Below are positions 32,208-37,715 of a stretch of DNA of 37,715 bases, in pieces. The position numbers were made by a program, and so were the translations under genes. Under the pieces are notes generated by a model that was not told the origin of the DNA, did not search any database, and worked only from the letters and a program-made list of their open reading frames with translations. Every line of letters begins with the position of its first letter. Within the stretch, counting starts at the first letter, position 1. Source of the DNA: an uncultured Saprospiraceae bacterium (GTDB taxonomy: Bacteria > Bacteroidota > Bacteroidia > Chitinophagales > Saprospiraceae); the NCBI GenBank assembly GCA_938041325.1, contig CALIAG010000569.1:1-37715 (forward strand), in the 5' to 3' direction.

Positions 32208-32232
32208 AAAGCATGATTCGAGTTCATGCTTT
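32208..32232. repeat. Perfect 9-bp hairpin in the GT2-TIGR02757 intergenic region
   Basis: AAAGCATGA pairs with TCATGCTTT around a 7-nt TTCGAGT loop. It could stabilise or terminate a transcript; no strong T run follows on either strand. Confidence 0.55.
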
Positions 32233-32261
32233 CTGCTAGTCCAAAAATTTTAAATTGAAAA

Positions 32262-32289
32262 ATCCCATACCTTCCAGAACAAAAGGTAT
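32262..32289 (-). terminator. Terminator-like hairpin after the tiny membrane ORF
   Basis: ATACCTT (32267-32273) pairs with AAGGTAT (32283-32289) around a 9-nt loop. On the minus strand GGGATTTTT follows the stem. It starts at the stop codon of the 30-codon frame, consistent with ending a very short transcript. Confidence 0.45.
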
Positions 32290-32381
32290 TATTTACTTTC
32301 CTGACTTTTGAAAGTCAAAACAGCTTTTCGGCCAATGAAGATGGCCACTAATATTAGGGTATATGCAAGCGTGGTCGTCAT
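32289..32381 (-). CDS. Possible 30-residue membrane peptide
   Basis: ATG at 32381 opens a 30-codon frame with a hydrophobic stretch TLAYTLILVAIFIGRKAVLTF, ending in TAA at 32289. Support is positional: a perfect TATATTTG box 10 bp upstream and a terminator-like hairpin overlapping the stop. Against it: length near the noise limit and no recognised family. If real it is a single-pass membrane peptide, translated from an almost leaderless message. Confidence 0.4.
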   Translation of the reverse strand: MTTTLAYTLILVAIFIGRKAVLTFKSQESK

Positions 32382-32391
32382 AGTTGTGGGG

Positions 32392-32399
32392 CAAATATA
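32392..32399 (-). promoter_or_regulatory. -7 promoter box upstream of the tiny membrane ORF
   Basis: TATATTTG on the minus strand, identical to the purF, GT2 and OmpA boxes. No TTG lies at the usual -33 spacing, so the promoter is partial. It is 10 bp from the ATG at 32381. Confidence 0.45.
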
Positions 32400-32515
32400 G
32401 GTTATTTCGGGAATTCATCCCTTTACTTTCCTATTTTATAACGATTACATTATTTTTATCGCTGCGCTTTAACATCGTTTATTTTTCATTTCGCCAATAT
32501 TAGACAAATTCCTCT

Positions 32516-33304
32516 ATGGATCAGGATTTAAAAAAACACCTCAATAAATGTGTCAAACAATTTAATCAACCTGATTTCATAGCAGATGATCCAATTAAAA
32601 TTCCGCATCGATTTACCAAACGCCAAGACATTGAGATTGTAGCATTTTGGGTGTCCATTCTTGCTTGGGGAAGAAGACAGACCATTATCAACAAAGCAGA
32701 AGAGTTGGTTCAATTGATGGATGGCAAACCTTATGAGTTTATTCTCAATCATAAAGAAGAAGACCGAAAAGCCTTCGAAAGCTTCAAGCACAGGACTTTT
32801 AACGCCACTGATACCTTATACTTTCTGGAATGGTTGCAACAGTATTATAACTCACATGATTCATTAGAAACCGCCTTTTCGAAGCATCTAGGAAAGAAAG
32901 ATGAAAATATTGAAAATGCATTGATTGGATTTCGGAATAGCTTTTTCTCTTTGCCTGATTTCCCAAAACGAACGACCAAGCATATCGCAAGTCCCGCAAG
33001 AAATTCTTCTTGTAAAAGATTAAATATGTTTTTGAGATGGATGGTAAGAAAAGACAATAAGGGAGTAGATTTTGGTTTGTGGGATACCATCAAACCTTCA
33101 CAACTCTGTATACCGCTAGATGTGCATGTCGAACGAGTTGCAAGAAGATATAAATTGATTACTAGGAAACAACGAGATTGGAAAACGGTAGTAGAACTTA
33201 CTCAAAATTTAAAAAAATACGACCCCAAAGATCCTGTCAAATATGACTTCGCTCTTTTTGGATTAGGAGTACTGGAACAAAATAATCCTAACGGAATAAA
33301 ATAA
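32516..33304 (+). CDS. TIGR02757 family protein (helix-hairpin-helix glycosylase-like)
   Basis: A 262-residue cytoplasmic protein of a family widespread in Bacteroidota and named only by number. Seen: DIEIVAFWVSILAWGRRQTI near residue 40, HRTFNATDTLYFLEWLQQYY near 92, and a C-terminal part with KRLNMFLRWMVRKDNKGVDF, then LCIPLDVHVERVARRYKL (near 196-213). The last segment resembles the helix-hairpin-helix region of HhH-GPD DNA glycosylases, with the Asp of LDVHV at the place of the catalytic Asp; this suggests a DNA repair role, but that is inference. Several Lys/Arg clusters fit nucleic acid binding. It is transcribed alone, and a bidirectional terminator follows. Confidence 0.88.
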   Translation: MDQDLKKHLNKCVKQFNQPDFIADDPIKIPHRFTKRQDIEIVAFWVSILAWGRRQTIINKAEELVQLMDGKPYEFILNHKEEDRKAFESFKHRTFNATDTLYFLEWLQQYYNSHDSLETAFSKHLGKKDENIENALIGFRNSFFSLPDFPKRTTKHIASPARNSSCKRLNMFLRWMVRKDNKGVDFGLWDTIKPSQLCIPLDVHVERVARRYKLITRKQRDWKTVVELTQNLKKYDPKDPVKYDFALFGLGVLEQNNPNGIK

Positions 33305-33338
33305 AAAAAGGGAACACTCACTGAGCGTTCCCTTTTTT
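33303..33338. terminator. Bidirectional rho-independent terminator
   Basis: GGGAAC/GTTCCC stem with an inner CTC/GAG pairing, flanked by seven As on the left and six Ts on the right. It separates the converging TIGR02757 (plus) and DUF4783 (minus) genes. Confidence 0.9.
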
Positions 33339-33355
33339 GGATTATGGATTAAATT

Positions 33356-33745
33356 TTATTCTTTATCGAATCTTAACTCTTGAATGCGATAGCCTCCATC
33401 TGCAACACTCAGGTAAAGATAGACTCTGTAAGATTTTCCTCCACTTAGGTAATTGCCTATGAGGTACTTAGAATCTTTGCCTTTTGAGGTTCCTTTGTGG
33501 ACCTGGCTGTAAGACGACGGTTTATACTTTGTAAAAAAGTCCGTCAGAATGTTTACCGCATCAGATTTTTCATAAATATCTTCTTCTTCGAGAATAGCAA
33601 TTTCTACACTCTCATCAAGATATTTAGTTAAAGTTGCAATATCTCCATTTCCTATGGCTTTGGTAATCTCATCCAAATCTTGTGGAGGATTTCCAATGGC
33701 AAGGAAAGGTGTTGCCAACATCAAAATGAAAAACAGGTTTTTCAT
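33356..33745 (-). CDS. DUF4783 family secreted protein
   Basis: A 129-residue exported protein conserved in Bacteroidota. Seen: signal peptide MKNLFFILMLATPFLAIG, then DEITKAIGNGDIATLTKYLD, VNILTDFFTKYKPSSYSQVH and SYRVYLYLSVADGGYRIQEL. The helix-rich start followed by a curved sheet matches the NTF2-like fold expected for DUF4783. No catalytic residues are known for the family. A TACATTTG -7 box lies at 33817-33824, 71 bp upstream. The bidirectional terminator at 33303-33338 ends the transcript. Single-gene unit. A ligand-binding or structural periplasmic role is likely but unproven. Confidence 0.88.
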   Translation of the reverse strand: MKNLFFILMLATPFLAIGNPPQDLDEITKAIGNGDIATLTKYLDESVEIAILEEEDIYEKSDAVNILTDFFTKYKPSSYSQVHKGTSKGKDSKYLIGNYLSGGKSYRVYLYLSVADGGYRIQELRFDKE

Positions 33746-33816
33746 GGTAAATTAGTTTTGTTACTAGAATAAATCCAAATTCGTACCAAATGGATTTCTA
33801 ACATTAATAACGCTTA

Positions 33817-33824
33817 CAAATGTA
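33817..33824 (-). promoter_or_regulatory. -7 promoter box for the DUF4783 gene
   Basis: TACATTTG on the minus strand matches TAnnTTTG and lies 71 bp upstream of the ATG at 33745. A TTG on the minus strand (33850-33852) is 25 nt away, a little longer than the usual spacing. Confidence 0.45.
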
Positions 33825-34248
33825 GACGTAAGGTGCCTCCATCTGGTAACAATCATCTTTGTAATAGAAATACATGAAGTGGGTATAGTGGATTCAATCC
33901 GTACATTGGTTTAAGTTGCTGTAAATGAAACGTTTAACTTCTTTTTTTGGTTGTAATATTAGTTCATTTCATCCGGAATATATAACGGATTAAAGAATTG
34001 TTAAATTATATATTGAGAACTAATTAAAGGAATTTCTTTTGGTTTATTCCTTCAAAATCTGCCAAAATAACCTAAAACTGTCATTCTTTGACTTTGAAAA
34101 GTTCTGCTTTTATAAGCTAAGAAGCAAGTCTCAAACGCAGAATAATAGATAATTCCTTTAAGAAAAGCCTTAAAACAGAAAGTAAGGCACTTTAAAAAAT
34201 GATTATAATCCTTCTCCTCAATTTAAAAGAACTTCTTCCTAAAAAGAT

Positions 34249-34256
34249 TAATTTTG
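34249..34256 (+). promoter_or_regulatory. -7 promoter box for gpmI
   Basis: TAATTTTG matches TAnnTTTG, 46 bp upstream of the gpmI ATG. The -33 position has TTTA in place of TTTG. Confidence 0.45.
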
Positions 34257-34302
34257 CGCTGAACGTAAATGATAGGGAATACAAAAGTAGAAATACAAAT
34301 AC

Positions 34303-35841
34303 ATGAAAAATGCAATCCTAGTAATATTAGATGGTTGGGGTCACGGTACAGATCCTAAAGTTTCTGCAATAGCACAAGCAAACACTCCTTATGTAGATAG
34401 CCTGTATAAAAATTATCCCAATTCAGAATTGGTAACTTTTGGGGAAGAAGTAGGTTTGCCGGAAGGGCAAATGGGGAATTCGGAAGTAGGGCATTTGAAT
34501 ATAGGAGCAGGGAGAGTTGTTTATCAAGAATTGGCGAGGATAAATAAAGCAATTAAAGAGAAGACACTCGAAGAAAATATTGTTTTAAAACAATTGATAA
34601 ATGACACCAAAGAAAGTGGTCAAGCATTGCATTTGATGGGATTGCTTTCTGATGGAGGAGTTCACTCTCACATCAATCACCTTTTATCATTATGTGATAT
34701 TGCAGTTGCCAGCGGTTTATCCAAAATTTATATCCATGCATTTATGGATGGTCGAGACACTTCTCCTAAAGGAGGGATTGATTATCTAAAAAAAGTGCAA
34801 AAACATATTGAAAATTCACCAGTTCAAATAGCCTCTGTTATTGGTAGATATTATGCAATGGATAGAGACAACAGATGGGAACGAATTAAACTGGCTTACG
34901 ACCTTTTGGTGAATGGAAAGGGAGAAGCAACGGATGATGTATGTGAGACAATCAGGAAGTCTTACGAATCAGACACGACAGATGAATTTATTCAACCTCT
35001 TGTTCTAACAAAAAATAATGTCCCAATTGCAAAAATGGAAGATGGAGATTCTGTTTTGTTTTTTAATTTCAGAACAGATCGGCCACGCGAAATAACGGAA
35101 GTTTTGACCCAAAAAGATAGGCCTGAATTTGGTATGACGAAATTAAACCTTCGCTTCGCTACCATGACGCGTTATGATAATAAATTCGAAAACGTTCGAG
35201 TACTTTTTACAAAAGATGACTTAAAAGAAACCTTGGGAGAAGTTCTTGCAAAAAACGGAAGAACTCAAGTAAGAATTGCAGAAACAGAAAAGTACCCGCA
35301 CGTAACTTTCTTTTTCTCTGGTGGACGAGAGAAAGAATTTGAACAAGAGCGAAGGCTTTTGATTCCTTCTCCTAAAGTAGCGACCTATGATCTTCAACCA
35401 GAAATGAGTGCAAAAGAAATAACCAATACTATAATTTCTGACATCAAAGAAAATACGCCCAATTTCATTTGCTTGAATTACGCTAACACAGATATGGTCG
35501 GTCATACCGGTGATTTCAAAGCAGCTCAAGTCGCAGCAGAAATGGTGGATTCTTGCTTGAAGGAATTGATGGAAGTAGCATTAGAACACAATTATGATGC
35601 TATCATTATTGCAGATCACGGGAACTCTGATTATATGATAAATGACGATGGAACGCCACATACCGCACATACGGTGAACTTAGTTCCCTGTTTTTACATT
35701 AGTAATAATCAAGAGGAGATAAAATTGAAAGATGGTAAGTTGGCAGATGTTGCTCCAACAATTTTAGAAATCCTTGGACTTGAAAAATCCAGTCTCATGG
35801 ATGGAGAAAGCTTAATTGTCAAAACTAAATCTGCAGTTTAA
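34303..35841 (+). CDS. gpmI: 2,3-bisphosphoglycerate-independent phosphoglycerate mutase
   Basis: Glycolytic enzyme interconverting 3- and 2-phosphoglycerate through a phosphoserine intermediate, with two Mn ions. Seen: VILDGWGHG (metal Asp10), MGNSEVGHLNIGAGR with the nucleophile Ser60, MDGRDTSPKGG, GRYYAMDRDNRWER, NYANTDMVGHTG with the second metal set and IADHGNSDYM ... PHTAHTVN at the C-terminal part. Length (512 aa) is standard. The gene has its own -7 box and is followed 23 bp later by a lipoprotein gene on the same strand, probably in the same transcript. This is the only glycolytic gene in the window. Confidence 0.97.
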   Translation: MKNAILVILDGWGHGTDPKVSAIAQANTPYVDSLYKNYPNSELVTFGEEVGLPEGQMGNSEVGHLNIGAGRVVYQELARINKAIKEKTLEENIVLKQLINDTKESGQALHLMGLLSDGGVHSHINHLLSLCDIAVASGLSKIYIHAFMDGRDTSPKGGIDYLKKVQKHIENSPVQIASVIGRYYAMDRDNRWERIKLAYDLLVNGKGEATDDVCETIRKSYESDTTDEFIQPLVLTKNNVPIAKMEDGDSVLFFNFRTDRPREITEVLTQKDRPEFGMTKLNLRFATMTRYDNKFENVRVLFTKDDLKETLGEVLAKNGRTQVRIAETEKYPHVTFFFSGGREKEFEQERRLLIPSPKVATYDLQPEMSAKEITNTIISDIKENTPNFICLNYANTDMVGHTGDFKAAQVAAEMVDSCLKELMEVALEHNYDAIIIADHGNSDYMINDDGTPHTAHTVNLVPCFYISNNQEEIKLKDGKLADVAPTILEILGLEKSSLMDGESLIVKTKSAV

Positions 35842-35864
35842 TTTCTGTGACTAAAAATAATCGA

Positions 35865-36407
35865 ATGCGTATTATTATACTCTGTGTTTTTACACTTTTC
35901 ATTTCTTGCCAAAGTCAGCAATCTGAATCAGTAGTTGGTTTAAGGAGTTTTTTTGATTTAGAAGAATATTTTTCTGAGGAAATTGATCGATTAAGTGAAG
36001 TTGCAAAGCTTGAAAAAACAGTTACATACGATGGGAAAGAAGAGCAAAAAGTTATCACTGATTTCAATCTGAAAGAGGAGCTGAGCCTTTTTTCAGAATC
36101 CAATATCAACAATCCGAATTGGGCAGACAAATACCAAGTTGACACTATTTATACAAGCGGTAAATCGATTGGAAAAATTGTGCACACTAGTTTAGAAGAC
36201 AAGTTGAGTGTGAAAAAAATAAGTATTGAGTTTTTATCCGGAGAAGTTTCTAAAATTGAAATTGAAAAAGAATCAGATACTGCAATTGCAGATTCCTATC
36301 AAGCTTTGACCTATACTCCTGGCAAAGGCTATTTTATAAAAAATAAGCAAGCAATTACTTTTTCAGCTGAACATGAATTGTCTGTTCGGGTGAATTATTT
36401 GAATTAA
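35865..36407 (+). CDS. Lipoprotein of unknown function, overlapping an OmpA-like gene at its 3' end
   Basis: A 180-residue lipoprotein from ATG 35865 (an earlier GTG at 35847 adds six polar codons). The signal RIIILCVFTLFISCQSQQ ends in a lipobox Cys. The mature part is acidic and beta-rich: GLRSFFDLEEYFSEEIDRL, TYDGKEEQKVITDFNLKEEL, then KISIEFLSGEVSKIEIEKES. No family recognised. It lies 23 bp after gpmI, perhaps transcribed with it. Its last 53 nt overlap, tail to tail, the end of the OmpA-like gene on the other strand; the final codons (ELSVRVNYLN) lie opposite that protein's C-terminus. Each frame stays open through the overlap. Confidence 0.75.
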   Translation: MRIIILCVFTLFISCQSQQSESVVGLRSFFDLEEYFSEEIDRLSEVAKLEKTVTYDGKEEQKVITDFNLKEELSLFSESNINNPNWADKYQVDTIYTSGKSIGKIVHTSLEDKLSVKKISIEFLSGEVSKIEIEKESDTAIADSYQALTYTPGKGYFIKNKQAITFSAEHELSVRVNYLN

Positions 36408-37170
36408 ACACCAACTGAGTCGGTAGTCTGAATCGCTCCAAATTACCATCTACTAAATATTCATCTCCTTCCATTAAAGTCATGACCACTCTACGGTTAT
36501 AAGCCATTCCTCTTTTCGATTCAGTACCGTCAGCGGACTTATTAATTGCAATAGGTTTTGATTCTCCGTATGCAACAGTTTTCAATCTGTGGATGGCAAT
36601 CCCATGCCTAACTAAATAATTCCTACAACTTCTTATTCTTCTTTTTGATAAAACAACATTGAATGCTGGATTGCCTTTAGAATCGCAATGACCAGCCAGT
36701 TCTAAATTTAACTTTGGATATCTTTTTAATTGAAAAGCCACTTTGCTCAGCACTGCTTTGGAATCTTGATTTAAATCTGATTGACCAGAATCGAAGTTTA
36801 CACTAGCCAGTAATTCCTCTATTGGAATTTCTAGTTTAGGTGCTTTTTTCAATTCCGATAATTCCTTTATACCACAATATTTATTGACCTCCTTGGGTTC
36901 TGCAATTTTGGCATATTCAAAGCCTTTATCCTTCAGATCCATAGATATTTGCTCAGCTTCTTCCAAGCTTTGGAATGGGCCTAAATAATAACGGTAAAAG
37001 CTATTTCTATCCAAATGAAAATAAACTGTTTGAGAAAGACCTGCACTCTGGAAAAAATTAGACGCCACGGGTTTCTGATAAACCGCGATTTGTACACTGT
37101 GCGTCTGTGCAAAGGCAATACAGTAGGAAAAGACGGAAAGTACCGTCAGGGTTGTTTTGATAGTGTTCAT
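36355..37170 (-). CDS. OmpA-family protein with SPOR-like N-terminal domain
   Basis: A 271-residue exported peptidoglycan-binding protein. ATG 37170 is preferred: it gives a clear signal peptide (TIKTTLTVLSVFSYCIAFA), whereas the longer frame to 37218 begins with a TTG inside the promoter box. After the signal comes a SPOR-like region (HSVQIAVYQKPVASNFFQ, YRYYLGPFQSLEEAEQISMD). The OmpA-like domain follows: VNFDSGQSDLNQDSKAVL, LNLELAGHCDSKGNPAFNVV, LSKRRIRSCRNYLVRHGI and VAYGESKPIAINKS, ending in MAYNRRVVMTL. It carries the conserved GHxD (Asp for diaminopimelate binding) and NRRV arginine. The likely role is anchoring outer membrane or divisome proteins to murein. The C-terminus overlaps the lipoprotein gene by 53 nt. 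Confidence 0.88.
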   Translation of the reverse strand: MNTIKTTLTVLSVFSYCIAFAQTHSVQIAVYQKPVASNFFQSAGLSQTVYFHLDRNSFYRYYLGPFQSLEEAEQISMDLKDKGFEYAKIAEPKEVNKYCGIKELSELKKAPKLEIPIEELLASVNFDSGQSDLNQDSKAVLSKVAFQLKRYPKLNLELAGHCDSKGNPAFNVVLSKRRIRSCRNYLVRHGIAIHRLKTVAYGESKPIAINKSADGTESKRGMAYNRRVVMTLMEGDEYLVDGNLERFRLPTQLVFNSNNSPEQTIHVQLKK

Positions 37171-37215
37171 GCGTGCGTTAATTCTTCGGACAAGATTACT
37201 TGTCTGTTTATTAAG

Positions 37216-37246
37216 CAAATATACATGAAGAAAATGTTAAACTCAA
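37216..37246 (-). promoter_or_regulatory. Bacteroidota-type promoter for the OmpA-like gene
   Basis: -33 TTG on the minus strand (37244-37246), a 20-nt spacer and -7 TATATTTG (37216-37223). The ATG at 37170 is about 46 bp downstream. Confidence 0.7.
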
Positions 37247-37463
37247 GTTCGTATATAAATTATTATAATTTATTTTCCGTATTCTTTTAAAGAAAATTAA
37301 TACTCTAGAAAAGGTGTTTGAATTCAGCAAAAAAATTAGTCGAGTTCTTTTTATAAATTAGATAGTCAAATGAAATCGATAATTGGAATATTCGTCCATC
37401 ATCAACTTAAATTGTTGTCATTTTTTGGACCATTTGATTACTTCTTTATTAAATGAATGCCAT

Positions 37464-37715
37464 ATGAAGATTTTACACGCCAATATTTTGCTTACCCTTG
37501 TTTTTATAGTTTCCTTTTGCAGCACTACTTTTGCAAATAAGTTAATGGTTGTTAATCCAACATGTGAATACAAAACGAATCCAATTGGTATTGATGACTT
37601 GAATCCCAGGATGAGTTGGATGCTTCAAGCAGAACAAAACGCAGTTGTCCAAACGGCCTATCAAATTCGTGTTGCCCAAAGCAAAGAAGGAATACAATAT
37701 ACAGATTACCCTTTA
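37464..37715 (+). CDS. Alpha-L-rhamnosidase (GH78) N-terminus, cut by window edge
   Basis: An open frame from ATG 37464 to the window end (84 codons). Seen: a signal peptide (LHANILLTLVFIVSFCSTTFA) and then TCEYKTNPIGIDDLNPRMSW and QTAYQIRVAQS, the near-invariant N-terminal beta-domain pattern of GH78 alpha-L-rhamnosidases in Bacteroidota. The catalytic (alpha/alpha)6 domain lies outside the window. Secretion points to degradation of rhamnose-containing polysaccharides in the periplasm or outside. No SusCD pair or regulator is visible on this side. 293 bp separate it from the OmpA-like gene; that gap shows the OmpA promoter and no other gene. Confidence 0.82.
   Translation, partial: MKILHANILLTLVFIVSFCSTTFANKLMVVNPTCEYKTNPIGIDDLNPRMSWMLQAEQNAVVQTAYQIRVAQSKEGIQYTDYPL

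Larger units (their letters stand above)
32014..32515. other. Intergenic region with hairpins and a possible tiny gene
   Basis: 502 bp between the GT2 gene and the TIGR02757 gene. It holds two perfect hairpins (32067-32086 and 32208-32232), a minus-strand 30-codon frame with a promoter box upstream and a terminator-like hairpin downstream, and otherwise AT-rich sequence with no clear coding. The TIGR02757 gene has no obvious promoter box in it. Confidence 0.5.
33746..34302. other. Divergent intergenic region between the DUF4783 gene and gpmI
   Basis: 557 bp, AT-rich. It contains -7 boxes for both flanking genes and small inverted repeats (AAGGAAT/ATTCCTT at 34027-34052; GCCTT/AAGGC near 34168-34192). 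A 35-codon plus-strand frame just before gpmI overlaps the promoter and is not credible. No RNA gene recognised. Confidence 0.5.

Noticed and set aside
34198-34305. 35-codon plus-strand frame just before gpmI
   Set aside because: It overlaps the gpmI -7 box and runs into the gpmI start region; most likely chance.
1-37715. CRISPR arrays, tRNA/rRNA genes, transposases, integrases, toxin-antitoxin pairs and defence genes
   Set aside because: I looked for repeated spacers, cloverleaf-like patterns and recombinase or nuclease motifs in the translated genes and found none.

Overview
The window is about 37.7 kb of AT-rich bacterial chromosome with housekeeping content. It comes from a member of the Bacteroidota. 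This rests on several family-level hallmarks seen together: a DUF5606 protein, a DUF4783 protein, a TIGR02757 protein, a rhomboid with the Bacteroidota C-terminal tail, paired DUF3857 transglutaminase-like proteins, a bacterial geranylgeranylglyceryl-phosphate synthase, a 630-residue PurF, and promoters of the TTG-N20/21-TAnnTTTG type instead of sigma70 boxes with Shine-Dalgarno sites. A Saprospiria-like lineage is my guess from the gene mix and is not proven. I see no tRNA, rRNA, CRISPR array, insertion sequence, integrase, phage gene or plasmid gene.

Layout. Positions 1-4664 (minus strand) hold a probable cluster: a small membrane protein, mutL, two rhomboid proteases, and the N-terminal part of an endonuclease/exonuclease/phosphatase-family membrane protein that runs off the left edge. 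A divergent plus-strand purF (4958-6850) meets a minus-strand pair (pterin dehydratase and M42 aminopeptidase). Next come two plus-strand envelope genes, a flippase and a MepA-like murein endopeptidase. Positions 11018-17971 are all minus strand: a 53-residue membrane protein, a lipoprotein, rsgA, GGGP synthase, and two DUF3857 proteins, the upstream one lacking the catalytic Cys. Positions 18360-27923 are mostly plus strand: an unrecognised small protein, recO, a class A penicillin-binding protein, a fused 2-oxoacid dehydrogenase E1, a DUF5606 protein and an M3 oligopeptidase. The exception is a minus-strand secreted protein at 18773-19549. Positions 28021-31027 (minus) hold a secreted protein and a three-gene unit (membrane-anchored protein, GNAT, EamA transporter). 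The right part holds a GT2 glycosyltransferase, a TIGR02757 protein, a DUF4783 protein, gpmI with a downstream lipoprotein, an OmpA/SPOR-like protein, and the start of a GH78 alpha-L-rhamnosidase cut by the right edge.

Themes. Envelope biogenesis recurs (PBP1A, MepA-like enzyme, flippase, GT2, OmpA-like protein, lipoproteins). Core metabolism and information genes (purF, gpmI, E1, mutL, recO, rsgA) are interspersed without a single large operon. Nine TAnnTTTG -7 boxes lie upstream of genes, three with a matching -33 TTG, and three hairpin terminators separate convergent or adjacent genes.

I found no clear new defence or mobile system. The most interesting under-described items are a compact unit at 32262-32399 (promoter box, 30-residue membrane ORF, terminator-like hairpin), a 53-residue membrane protein gene at 11018-11179 with its own promoter box, a 53-nt convergent overlap between a lipoprotein gene and an OmpA-like gene, and the DUF3857 pair with one Cys-less member.
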